Source: Helicobacter muridarum (GTDB lineage Bacteria > Campylobacterota > Campylobacteria > Campylobacterales > Helicobacteraceae). From it: a stretch of 64,000 bases of DNA. Shown here one piece after another: positions 27,645 through 36,140 of this stretch (the first letter of the stretch is position 1; every line of letters starts with the position of its first letter). The stretch covers positions 104,209 through 168,208 of the forward strand of contig NZ_JRPD02000004.1 in NCBI RefSeq assembly GCF_000765805.2, written 5' to 3'. The position numbers and the translations under genes are program-made. The notes under the pieces were generated by a model that was not told the origin of the DNA, did no database searches, and saw nothing but the letters and a program-made list of their open reading frames with translations.

Positions 27645-28841
27645 TTATTTAATCATTTCATCAATTTTTTCCAAAATATGAGCACCAATAGGAATAGCAG
27701 AAGTAGCTGCAGGACTTGGAGCATTACATACATGCACAGAGCTAGGAGTATTTACAAATAAGAAGTCTTCAATTAGATTCCCGTCATTACTAACTGCTTG
27801 CGCTCGCACGCCTGCTGGATAAGGATGCAAATCATGCTTATCCAATATAGGACAATATCTTTGAACTATTTTTAGATAACCACTCTTACAAAATGAATTC
27901 TTCATCTCTATTATACCTGTGCCAAAATGCTTAGCAATGACCTTACGAATGCCACCATGTCCAATCATTTCCATAATATCATGATAAGAAAAATCTCTCT
28001 TAGTATATCCTTCGCGAGCCCATGCTAAAACTGCATTTGGTCCAACAGTAACACTGCCATCTATCATACGTGTTAAATGGATACCTAAAAATGGAACATC
28101 AGGATCTGGAATCGGGTATATTAGATGTTTCACTATGTTATTATGTTTGCTAGGTAGCTGATAATATTCTCCGCGAAATGGACAAATAATAAAATCTGGC
28201 TCAATATCCAACATACGAACAATCCTATCAGACATTAGTCCCGAACATGTAATTAGATAGCGAGATTCAAACCGACCTTTTCTGGTTTTCACTACCATAC
28301 CTTGAGAATGTTCAGTTAATCCTACAACTTCAGTATCATAAAATACCTTACCACCGCTCTCTTCAAATCGCTTAGCCATTGACTGCGCTACTTCCACATA
28401 GTTAACAATGCCACTAGATGGAAAGAATATACCACCAAGCCCCCTAATATTTGGCTCTCTTTCTTTAAGTTGCAAAGAATCTAACCAAAAACGCTCCAAT
28501 CCATTGGCAACAGTCCTTTCCCATAATGCTTTCATTCGCTCCATCTCTAAAGGAGTAGTCGCTACTAAAAGCTTCCCACAAACATCATATTTGATTCCAT
28601 TCTCATCACAAAAAGACTTTGTAGCCTTATTGCCATCAAAGCAAAAACGCGCCTTAAGACTTCCTGGCGTATAATATACACCAGCATGAATAACGCCACT
28701 ATTATGACCAGTTTGATGCCTACCTGCTGATTGTTCTTTCTCTAATATAGCAATCTTGCTATCTGGATATTTCCTTATCAGCTGCATAGAAAAAGACATG
28801 CCAATAATACCGCCGCCAATTATTATGAAATCATATACCAA
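27645..28841 (-). CDS. lhgO: L-2-hydroxyglutarate oxidase/dehydrogenase LhgO
   Basis: 398-residue FAD enzyme that oxidises L-2-hydroxyglutarate to 2-oxoglutarate at the membrane, feeding electrons to the respiratory quinones. FAD motif IIIGGGIIGMS at the start, then QTGHNSGVIHAGVYYTPGSLKA, the LhgO signature, and a C-terminal VRAQAV and PSPAATSAIPIG flavin region. The start is a TTG at 28841 with AAGGAG six bases upstream; the frame upstream of it overlaps the ribosome site. It follows glaH by 96 nt on the same strand; together they take glutarate to 2-oxoglutarate. Confidence 0.9.
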   Translation of the reverse strand: MVYDFIIIGGGIIGMSFSMQLIRKYPDSKIAILEKEQSAGRHQTGHNSGVIHAGVYYTPGSLKARFCFDGNKATKSFCDENGIKYDVCGKLLVATTPLEMERMKALWERTVANGLERFWLDSLQLKEREPNIRGLGGIFFPSSGIVNYVEVAQSMAKRFEESGGKVFYDTEVVGLTEHSQGMVVKTRKGRFESRYLITCSGLMSDRIVRMLDIEPDFIICPFRGEYYQLPSKHNNIVKHLIYPIPDPDVPFLGIHLTRMIDGSVTVGPNAVLAWAREGYTKRDFSYHDIMEMIGHGGIRKVIAKHFGTGIIEMKNSFCKSGYLKIVQRYCPILDKHDLHPYPAGVRAQAVSNDGNLIEDFLFVNTPSSVHVCNAPSPAATSAIPIGAHILEKIDEMIK

Positions 28842-28937
28842 AGAAAACTCCTTAAATTTGATTCCAAAGAGCCCCATGATTAAGAGCTACTAAGTTACAA
28901 AAACCAACTATCTTTTAGAACATAGATAAGCTATGAG

Positions 28938-29909
28938 TTAGCTTCTATTAGACCTAGCCAAATGATGATAAGACTTGAAAGGATTAGTGGCAAATGAGAA
29001 ATATCCTCTTTGCCTCATAAGTTCTCTCCTTAATTTTTCATGCCTTTCAAACTTATCCCTACCATGCAACCAAAAAAGATTGTTGATTAACAAAAACTGT
29101 CCAACAGGAACAGGGAAAGAAAGCTTCTTATTGCTATTTTCAAGAGAATCTCCCAAATCTGCCAACCAAGTCCCCTCCTCGTAGTCCTTAGGTTGTGCAA
29201 ATTGATCTATATAAAGCATAACAGGACGACCGTCATTATCTGTCTCAAAAACAGGATGATATGAATCTTCTGTAACGTTTTTACTAGGAGGTGCAGACCA
29301 CTTCATTACACGTCTTGCTAGATGATGATTAAAATATTTATCTAAATCTTCCCAATCATCAAGGTGTAAAAGTTGAGAATCGCCTCCTTTCATATTTTGC
29401 TCATCAATTTTATACATAAGAACATAATCTGTAACTTGATTAACATAAGTGCCATCATTATGTAATTCAAGTGGCTTTTGCGGTTGTCGCAGATAACTAT
29501 CAGAATTATCAGTATTCACAACAGCCCATCTAGCATAAAATTTACCAGTCATATCATCAAAATTAGAACGACCAACAAGATGAACAAAAGCGGTAGCAAT
29601 TTTTACCATTTCATCGCCTTGACTTACATCATCAATACCTTCAGGATTGATTAGCAAAGCACCTTGTTCACGATTTGTTAGAGTTGATTGTAAGATGTTT
29701 TGTAGCTTATTATCACATAAGCGATTTAGAATCTCTGCTACACGAAACCGCAAAAAAGACTTATATTCAAGAGATTGGACAGGATATTGCTCTACTTCTT
29801 TTAAAAAATCTTGTACAACTTCCTTAGTAAAAACAACTTCCAAAAGCCTAGGCGAATAATCAGAATGCGCAACTTTGAATTGTTTACTTTGAAAAATGAC
29901 TTCTTTCAT
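28938..29909 (-). CDS. glaH: Glutarate 2-hydroxylase GlaH (CsiD)
   Basis: 323-residue Fe(II)/2-oxoglutarate dioxygenase that hydroxylates glutarate to L-2-hydroxyglutarate. Iron ligands are the HxD of [10 protein letters not shown] (about residues 150-153) and the distal His of [22 protein letters not shown] (near 285), which also holds the Arg for 2-oxoglutarate. [25 protein letters not shown] is typical of CsiD. GAGG-type ribosome site precedes the ATG. First gene of glaH-lhgO. No gabD/gabT or csiR regulator lies nearby. Confidence 0.92.
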   Translation of the reverse strand: MKEVIFQSKQFKVAHSDYSPRLLEVVFTKEVVQDFLKEVEQYPVQSLEYKSFLRFRVAEILNRLCDNKLQNILQSTLTNREQGALLINPEGIDDVSQGDEMVKIATAFVHLVGRSNFDDMTGKFYARWAVVNTDNSDSYLRQPQKPLELHNDGTYVNQVTDYVLMYKIDEQNMKGGDSQLLHLDDWEDLDKYFNHHLARRVMKWSAPPSKNVTEDSYHPVFETDNDGRPVMLYIDQFAQPKDYEEGTWLADLGDSLENSNKKLSFPVPVGQFLLINNLFWLHGRDKFERHEKLRRELMRQRGYFSFATNPFKSYHHLARSNRS

Positions 29910-30274
29910 AACATCATCTCCTCTTATACAGCTATGTTGTAATCATATATAAAAATAATTTTAATAATTTAAGTGAGAGTATAAAACACGTCACTTGAAT
30001 AAAAGAATTGCATTTTGTAGCTTAATATTTCTTTAATTAAAGAATCTTGAACTTATTTTTGAATATATTTGTTACCAAATGTTACTATTTAATATTTCAA
30101 TTGATAAAAAACTTAAAGCTAATTAGAAGATTTAAAGCTCAAAAACAATAAAACAATCACAATCTATTTTATTATTTGTGTTAATAGCAAAATCTAAATA
30201 AATTAGAGTAACTTAAAGTAACTATATGCAAATTATATGTTTATTTATTACACATTGAGATTCCATTATAAACA
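29910..30274. other. 365-base intergenic region without recognisable features
   Basis: AT-rich spacer upstream of glaH and downstream of kdsC (both leftward). It should contain the glaH promoter; no confident -10 box, operator palindrome or ORF is seen. Confidence 0.4.
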
Positions 30275-30763
30275 TCATTTTACACCAAGCAACATATCTA
30301 TCATCTCTCTAACAGCACCATGCCCGCCAGCTGCCTTTGTAACAAAACAAGCCTTAGCTAGATTAATAGGACTAGAATCAGAGGGCGCAAAGCTATATGC
30401 GCAAACATCATAAAGAACAATATCATTAACATCATCTCCAATACATGCTATATTGGAGGGTGAAATATTATATTTTTTACAAATATCATTAAGACACATA
30501 AGCTTATCATCTACACCTAAACAAACTTCATGTATACCAAGCTCTTTAGCTCTATGCTCTACAATAGTAGATTCTCTACCGCTAATAATGCTAACTAAAC
30601 CGCCACGTCTTATCCATTCTACAATACCCATGCCATCTTTGACATTAAAGCTCTTTGCCTCTACAATGTAATCATTAATATTCATAAGTAGAATTTGACC
30701 ATTTGTAAGAGTTCCATCTACATCTAATGCTATCATTTTTATATGATTTGCATCTATATTCAT
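30275..30763 (-). CDS. kdsC: KDO-8-phosphate phosphatase KdsC
   Basis: 162-residue HAD phosphatase that releases KDO for LPS inner core synthesis. The HAD motif I ALDVDGTLTNG has the nucleophile Asp13 and acid Asp15. Motif II is SIISGRES, and motif III/IV is CIGDDVNDI. The C-terminal VTKAAGGHGAVREMIDMLL is typical of the tetrameric C0 HAD subfamily, which lacks a cap. The ATG at 30763 overlaps the hisB stop (ATGA), giving translational coupling; a longer in-frame reading would run into hisB. Confidence 0.93.
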   Translation of the reverse strand: MNIDANHIKMIALDVDGTLTNGQILLMNINDYIVEAKSFNVKDGMGIVEWIRRGGLVSIISGRESTIVEHRAKELGIHEVCLGVDDKLMCLNDICKKYNISPSNIACIGDDVNDIVLYDVCAYSFAPSDSSPINLAKACFVTKAAGGHGAVREMIDMLLGVK

Positions 30764-31374
30764 AGGCAACCTTTCGTGCTTGGAATGCAAGCCCTATCAT
30801 TATGAAATACAGCCTTACGGAGACTCAAGGCAAAAGCTTTAAAGGCAGCTTCTGTAATATGATGTAAATTTTTCCCGCGTTTTAAAACAATATGAGCACT
30901 TATATTTGCATTAAACACAACAGCGCGAAAAAACTCTTCTACAAGTTCAACATCAAAATCACCAATCTTTCCTACATATCCATTAATGGCGTTACTCATA
31001 TCAAAAAATAAAAAAGCCCTATTGCTTATATCCAAATCACACTCCACACAAGCCTCGTCCATAACCACACTGCCATTTCCAAACCTCTCAATACGTTCAA
31101 CTGGAAATATACACTTATACAAAGCTTGACCTATTACAATACCACAATCCTCAACAGTATGGTGAAAATCAACAAAAGTATCACCATTGCATTGGATTTG
31201 CAAATCCAATAAACCATGCTTACTAAATGATTCCAACATATGATCAAAGAAACCAACTCCAGTATTTACTACACTATTACCACTACCATAAAGGTTTAAC
31301 TTTATATTTATATTTGTTTCCTTAGTCTTACGTGTAATATCTGCGAATCTATCGCTATTAAAATCCATATTCAT
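30760..31374 (-). CDS. hisB: Imidazoleglycerol-phosphate dehydratase
   Basis: 204-residue monofunctional HisB, sixth step of histidine synthesis. Manganese-binding and signature motifs are seen: TGVGFFDHMLESFSKHG, DFHHTVEDCGIVIGQAL, EEFFRAVVFNANISAHI and NLHHITEAAFKAFALSLRKAV. The phosphatase half found in enteric HisB is absent. I start at ATG 31374 (before NMDFNSDRF) because a GGA lies nearby; a longer frame begins at 31419. Divergent from the Fur-family gene; coupled to kdsC. Confidence 0.92.
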   Translation of the reverse strand: MNMDFNSDRFADITRKTKETNINIKLNLYGSGNSVVNTGVGFFDHMLESFSKHGLLDLQIQCNGDTFVDFHHTVEDCGIVIGQALYKCIFPVERIERFGNGSVVMDEACVECDLDISNRAFLFFDMSNAINGYVGKIGDFDVELVEEFFRAVVFNANISAHIVLKRGKNLHHITEAAFKAFALSLRKAVFHNDRACIPSTKGCL

Positions 31375-31542
31375 AAACAATCCAACTTGATATTTTAAGG
31401 TAATTAAAGATTTTAACATAATTGATCATAATTATAAAATACATTATGCTTTGTTAGAAAATCACTTAAGTATTTGTTATAGAATATTTTACAATTTTTC
31501 GTGGAATGCTTGTTGTTTTTGCATACTTCAAATCCTCGACTT

Positions 31543-31548
31543 TATAAT
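31543..31548 (+). promoter_or_regulatory. -10 box for the Fur-family regulator gene
   Basis: TATAAT 20 nt upstream of the ATG at 31569, implying a very short leader. The preceding divergent gap (31375-31542) is rich in ATTAT/ATAAT runs compatible with Fur/PerR autoregulation, but I cannot define a box. Confidence 0.5.
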
Positions 31549-31568
31549 AAAACAATTAAGGATACAAA

Positions 31569-32024
31569 ATGAACTTTCAACGAGAACTAAAGATAAAAAA
31601 ACTAAAAGTAACACCACAACGTATAGCCATATTAAAAGAAATAGAATCTAACGGACATATAGGTGTTGAGGAAATATATGAGAGAATAAAGTCAAAATAT
31701 CCCTCCACGTCCTTAGCAACAGTGTATAAGAATGTAGCAACAATGTGCGGAATGTCAATATTAAGAGAAGTTAAAGCACCGGGTCATAAGCAAAAATTCG
31801 AGCTTAGCAGAGATAAGCACGTGCATGTAATGTGTGAAAAATGTGGAAAATTAGAGGATTTGCATGTAGATTTCTCATCATTGCAACATAAATGCATGCA
31901 AATTAGTAAATATCATTTATATGATGTATCTGCCGTATTTTTAGGAACTTGTCCTGACTGCATAAGCAATAAAAATATACAAGAATCAAATATTTATAGC
32001 AGTAAGCAAAGGTGGCACACATAA
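31569..32024 (+). CDS. Fur-family regulator, PerR-like
   Basis: 151-residue metal-dependent repressor. The winged helix has VTPQRIAILKEI and the recognition helix STSLATVYKNVATM. The dimerisation half has HVHVMCEKCGKLED (structural zinc Cys pair) and a second pair CPDC near residue 136. The short N-terminus, and the lack of the extension seen in Helicobacter Fur, favour PerR or a related peroxide/metal sensor. H. pylori has no PerR, while enterohepatic species do. Fur itself cannot be excluded. Confidence 0.85.
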   Translation: MNFQRELKIKKLKVTPQRIAILKEIESNGHIGVEEIYERIKSKYPSTSLATVYKNVATMCGMSILREVKAPGHKQKFELSRDKHVHVMCEKCGKLEDLHVDFSSLQHKCMQISKYHLYDVSAVFLGTCPDCISNKNIQESNIYSSKQRWHT

Positions 32025-32257
32025 TAACATTTAATATTATTGCTATATTTGTGGGTAGATATATGATAAATATACTTTGATTATAAATATAACAATGATT
32101 AGATGGTTAAACATTGCTTCAACATATAATCAATGAATTAGTAAATTGCGAGATAAGGGAAGAAAAGAGATAGTTAATCAATTTAATTTTTATCATAAAG
32201 ACAATATTTTATGATAGAATCATAGCTTTATTTTTGATGCTATTATGAAGGAAATAT

Positions 32258-32395
32258 ATGAAACGCACTTATCAACCGCACAACACTCCAAGAAAAAGAA
32301 CGCATGGTTTCAGGGTTCGTATGAAGACAAAAAACGGAAGAAGAGTAATTAATGCAAGAAGAGCAAAAGGCAGAAAGGCTCTATCAGTAGCTTAA
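32258..32395 (+). CDS. rpmH: 50S ribosomal protein L34
   Basis: 45-residue basic protein beginning [19 protein letters not shown] and ending [12 protein letters not shown], the invariant L34 pattern. GAAGGA precedes the ATG by 5 nt. In most bacteria, including H. pylori, rpmH is followed by rnpA and yidC. Here the next gene is tgt with no rnpA between, so the classic rpmH-rnpA-yidC order is broken. Confidence 0.97.
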   Translation: MKRTYQPHNTPRKRTHGFRVRMKTKNGRRVINARRAKGRKALSVA

Positions 32396-32525
32396 TCTTA
32401 ACTAATATTAAGCATTAGGTAGCTAATAACAAGTTCCGCGAATTTCACATGCTATACTTGTAAAGATTACAAAAGTAATCCATAACAAAACCCAAACAAA
32501 CATATATCTTCTATTTGGTATTACA

Positions 32526-33662
32526 ATGAGCATTGATTTTACAATAGAGGCAAAGCATGGCGCAGCTAGGGCTTCTAGGTTTGTCTTAGCGCATGGTGTT
32601 GTAGAAACGCCCATTTTTATGCCCGTAGGAACTCAAGGGATTCTAAAGGGTATAGATTGCGTTAGTGCAACTAATATTTTACAAACTAAACTAATACTTG
32701 CAAATACCTATCATCTTTATCTACGTCCGGGCACAGATATATTAAGCAAAGCTAGCGGTATACATAGCTTTGCAAACTTTAATGGCAATTATCTTACTGA
32801 TAGCGGAGGATTCCAAGCCTTTAGTCTAGGAAGTAATGCAAAATCAGATGATACGGGTATAACATTCCAATCCCATATAGATGGGAGCAAACATAGGTTT
32901 ACCCCTACAAAGGTGATTGACATTCAATACATCATTAACTCCGATATAATGATGGTTTTAGATGACTTAGTTGCATTGCCTGCTAGCAAGTCCAGAATAC
33001 TAGATTCCATAAATCGAACAACAAAATGGGCAAGACAAAGTATAGAATATCATAATAATCAAAAAAACATAAGAGAAATATGCAATAAAATCTTTGCCAT
33101 TATGCAAGGCGGCATTGATTATGAAATGCGAAAACGAAGTGCCAATGAATTATGTGAGCTAGATTTCGATGGATATGCCATTGGTGGATTAGCAGTAGGA
33201 GAGAGCAATAAAGATATGTATAATTGCTTAGATTATGCTGTTGCCTTTTTACCTGAAAATAAACCTCGCTATCTAATGGGGGTTGGCACACCGCAGAATC
33301 TTTTAGAATGCATTGATCGAGGTGTAGATATGTTTGATTGCGTCATGCCAAGCAGAAACGCTAGAAACGCATGTATATTTACTCAAAATGGCAAGATAAA
33401 TATAAAAAATGCCGGCTATAAAATAGATTTTTCACCACTAGATTCTGAGTGCGAATGCTATACATGCAAGCATTACAGTAAAGCATATTTACATCATTTA
33501 TTTCGAGCCAAAGAATTAAGCTATCACAGCCTAGCAACAATACATAATCTTTTTTTCTATATGCAATTAATGAGCAATGCAAGAAATGCCATTTTGCATG
33601 GATATTGGGATAAATACAAAAATAATATGTTAAGAAAATTAGAGGGAAGCTTATGGCATTAG
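32526..33662 (+). CDS. tgt: Queuine tRNA-ribosyltransferase
   Basis: 378-residue tRNA-guanine transglycosylase that exchanges guanine 34 for preQ1 in GUN anticodons. PIFMPVGTQGILKGI, the catalytic DSGGFQAFSL (Asp near residue 95), AIGGLAVGE, FDCVMPSRNARNA (nucleophile Asp) and the zinc site CECYTCKHYSKAYLHHLF are all present. Length is normal. The last bases overlap the fcl start by 10 nt. Confidence 0.95.
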   Translation: MSIDFTIEAKHGAARASRFVLAHGVVETPIFMPVGTQGILKGIDCVSATNILQTKLILANTYHLYLRPGTDILSKASGIHSFANFNGNYLTDSGGFQAFSLGSNAKSDDTGITFQSHIDGSKHRFTPTKVIDIQYIINSDIMMVLDDLVALPASKSRILDSINRTTKWARQSIEYHNNQKNIREICNKIFAIMQGGIDYEMRKRSANELCELDFDGYAIGGLAVGESNKDMYNCLDYAVAFLPENKPRYLMGVGTPQNLLECIDRGVDMFDCVMPSRNARNACIFTQNGKINIKNAGYKIDFSPLDSECECYTCKHYSKAYLHHLFRAKELSYHSLATIHNLFFYMQLMSNARNAILHGYWDKYKNNMLRKLEGSLWH

Positions 33663-34756
33663 TAAAAAGGCAAGATTATATGCAAAAAGATTCTAAAATT
33701 TTTGTAGCAGGACATAAGGGGCTTGTTGGTAGCAGCATCGTAGAAGAGCTTAACAAAGAGGGTTTTAATAACATCATTACTTGCGCAAAAGATAAATTAG
33801 ACTTAAGAGATCTAATACAAGTAGATAAGTTCTTTTCCGAACACAAGCCTGAATTCGTATTTCTAGCAGCGGCTAAAGTTGGGGGAATTTTAGCAAATAA
33901 TACATATCGTGCAGACTTTATATATGATAATCTATGTATTCAAAACAATATAATCTTTAGCGCGTATAAACATCAAGTAAAAAAACTCATATTCCTAGGA
34001 AGCTCATGTATTTATCCAAAGCAAGCAGAACAGCCAATAAAAGAAGACTATCTTTTAACAAGCCCATTAGAATACACTAACGAGCCATACGCCATTGCTA
34101 AGATAGCAGGAATGAAAATGTGTGAAAGCTTTAACATACAATATGGCACAAATTTTCTATGTATTATGCCTACTAATCTATACGGCAATAATGATAATTT
34201 CAATCTATTCAACTCTCATGTAATCCCTGCCCTAATTCGCAAAATGCACCTAGCAAAGCTACTTTCTAACGGAAACACTCAAGCAGCATTAGATGATATT
34301 CAAAGGGATTGCGCTACTACTCCCAAGCAAGCCCAAGATATGCTTGACAAATTGCTAATTAGCGCAAAATCTGTTGGAATCTGGGGCAATGGCAAACCTA
34401 GACGAGAGTTTTTACATAGCAAAGATATGGCAAGCGCGAGCATATATATTATGCAAAATATAAATTTTTGTGATATTTTGCGACTAAAAAACCTTAATGA
34501 AGATTCAGAGATCAGAAATACACATATAAATGTAGGATATGGTAGCGATATTAGCATTGCAGAGCTTGCCAATCTAATAGCTGATATTGTAGGATTTAAT
34601 GGAGAGATTCTATATGATTCTAGCAAGCCTACTGGCACTATTCAAAAGTTAATGGATTCTAGTATGCTAAATAACATTGGATTCCAACCTAAGATTTCGC
34701 TTGATATAGGCTTAAGAGAAGTTTATAAGAACTACTGTGATAAATTTTACAAGTGA
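33653..34756 (+). CDS. fcl: GDP-L-fucose synthase
   Basis: 367-residue short-chain dehydrogenase that epimerises and reduces GDP-4-keto-6-deoxymannose to GDP-L-fucose for surface glycans. NADP motif FVAGHKGLVGSS, the catalytic Ser/Tyr/Lys (GSSCIYPK, YAIAK), IMPTNLYGNNDNF, and the C-terminal region KPTGTIQKLMDSS. About 45 extra residues (around 205-245, Asp/Gln/Ala-rich) sit between HVIPALIRKMHLAK and WGNGKPRREFLHSKDMA. The ATG at 33653 overlaps tgt and has GAGGG upstream; ATG 33680 is an alternative. No gmd gene is in the window. Confidence 0.9.
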   Translation: MALVKRQDYMQKDSKIFVAGHKGLVGSSIVEELNKEGFNNIITCAKDKLDLRDLIQVDKFFSEHKPEFVFLAAAKVGGILANNTYRADFIYDNLCIQNNIIFSAYKHQVKKLIFLGSSCIYPKQAEQPIKEDYLLTSPLEYTNEPYAIAKIAGMKMCESFNIQYGTNFLCIMPTNLYGNNDNFNLFNSHVIPALIRKMHLAKLLSNGNTQAALDDIQRDCATTPKQAQDMLDKLLISAKSVGIWGNGKPRREFLHSKDMASASIYIMQNINFCDILRLKNLNEDSEIRNTHINVGYGSDISIAELANLIADIVGFNGEILYDSSKPTGTIQKLMDSSMLNNIGFQPKISLDIGLREVYKNYCDKFYK

Positions 34757-35013
34757 AGATTCTAATATTTAACATACAATTAATATAGCAGATGGCAAAT
34801 ATCTATCAATAACACATAGTCATAAGGCTATCATTACAAAATCAAGCAAAAGGAAGCCAAATATATTACTTAAAGCTAGATTTAATCTATAAGCTTTCTT
34901 AATTTTATAAGACTTCTTGCCACTTAAATGCTTGATAGAATCTAAACCTACAAAATAAGGCTAGCTTCATATCCAAATAGAAAACAAACATGCCCAACTT
35001 GGAAATAATAAAG

Positions 35014-35019
35014 TATAAT
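35014..35019 (+). promoter_or_regulatory. -10 box for flgA
   Basis: TATAAT 24 nt before the GTG start at 35044. Its position rules against the longer reading from ATG 34990. Confidence 0.5.
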
Positions 35020-35043
35020 CAAGCACAAACACAAGGAATAATC

Positions 35044-35706
35044 GTGCTAATAAGATTACTATTAATTCTTGCCCTATCTTCTGCCGCCTTTGCTAAAGAT
35101 AATGTAGCGCAAATAAAGGAATATATAAAGCAATCATATCTTGCTCTATACCCAGAGATGAGCATAGATTCCATATCATTAATTGCTAGAAATGAGCTAA
35201 AGATATATGAAATCGAGATTCTAAGCAAAAGCCTATCATCACTAAAATCATCTCAAGGATATATAACTCTTACATATAAATATAAAAATGCAATTATGCA
35301 AGAATCTCTGCGTTATACCATGCGCGCATACATCACAATATACACTGCTATACATAATATTCCAATTAGAAGCAACATCAATCCAAACAACATATCACCA
35401 AAGAGACAAGAGTTCACAAGTTTACCATCTACCCCTGCAAGCAAAAGCGAAATACTACAATCAAGCTCAAAGGTAGCAATAGCTAGCAATTCTATTATAT
35501 TGCAAAATAAATTAAGCCCAAAAATCTTGGTGCAAAAAGACTCTCTTGTAAAAATTATTCTTTATTCCGATGGCATTGAGGCTATAGCACAAGGCAAGGC
35601 ATTAGAATCAGGAGTAAAAGGAAGCATTATTAAGATTCAAAATGCAGATAGCAAACGTATAATACATGCTGAAATCATTGATGAAAATGTGGTAATGATT
35701 AAATAA
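35044..35706 (+). CDS. flgA: Flagellar P-ring assembly chaperone FlgA
   Basis: 220-residue periplasmic protein that helps FlgI assemble around the rod. Starting at GTG 35044 (AAGGA 6 nt upstream) gives an immediate signal peptide, MLIRLLLILALSSAAFA. The C-terminal half is the SAF domain: residues near NIPIRSNINPNNIS, then KDSLVKIILYSDGIEAIAQGKAL, ESGVKGSIIKIQN and SKRIIHAEIID. A Ser/Ala-rich linker (TPASKSEILQSSSKVA) is longer than usual. Isolated from other flagellar genes. Confidence 0.85.
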   Translation: MLIRLLLILALSSAAFAKDNVAQIKEYIKQSYLALYPEMSIDSISLIARNELKIYEIEILSKSLSSLKSSQGYITLTYKYKNAIMQESLRYTMRAYITIYTAIHNIPIRSNINPNNISPKRQEFTSLPSTPASKSEILQSSSKVAIASNSIILQNKLSPKILVQKDSLVKIILYSDGIEAIAQGKALESGVKGSIIKIQNADSKRIIHAEIIDENVVMIK

Positions 35707-36140
35707 ATAATTTTCATATTTGCAACTTTGCGTAATTGCTTCTAACTGCTTCATCACCTAAATACTTAAGCTACATATAAAAACAAAATATATCTTGTCA
35801 TTCAAATCTTTATAGCCATTAATTACAAATAAAAATCTAATTTCTGATTTAATATAAAAGATATTTCACTTAAAGCTTAATATATGACAACAAATATTAA
35901 AGTCAAGAAACTAATACATCAATATATAAATCCCAAACAAAACATTGCAGATATAGCATATAAATAAAACCAATTTATACTAATAATAGTAAATAGTAGG
36001 AAAATGTAACAAAGATGATTTTTTTTACATATTTTGACACTATTTAATTAAGTATTTAGAAAAGTTAATGCTATGATAATAGAAATAGCATAAATAAAAT
36101 ATTTATTGCTTTAGGTTATTTCAAAATAAGGAGTTATGAT
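35707..36140 (+). other. Upstream region of the two-partner secretion operon
   Basis: 434 bases without a gene. A probable -10 (TATGATAAT, about 36073-36081) is flanked by the inverted repeat ATGCTAT (36069-36075) and ATAGCAT (36086-36092), which would place a dimeric regulator on the promoter. AAGGAG lies 8 nt before the tpsA start. A TTGACA at 36034 is too far from the -10 box to be its partner. Confidence 0.5.

Noticed and set aside
32423..32514. Small leftward membrane peptide (MFVWVLLWITFVIF...) between rpmH and tgt
   Set aside because: No convincing ribosome site and most of the open frame overlaps tgt; cannot be separated from chance.
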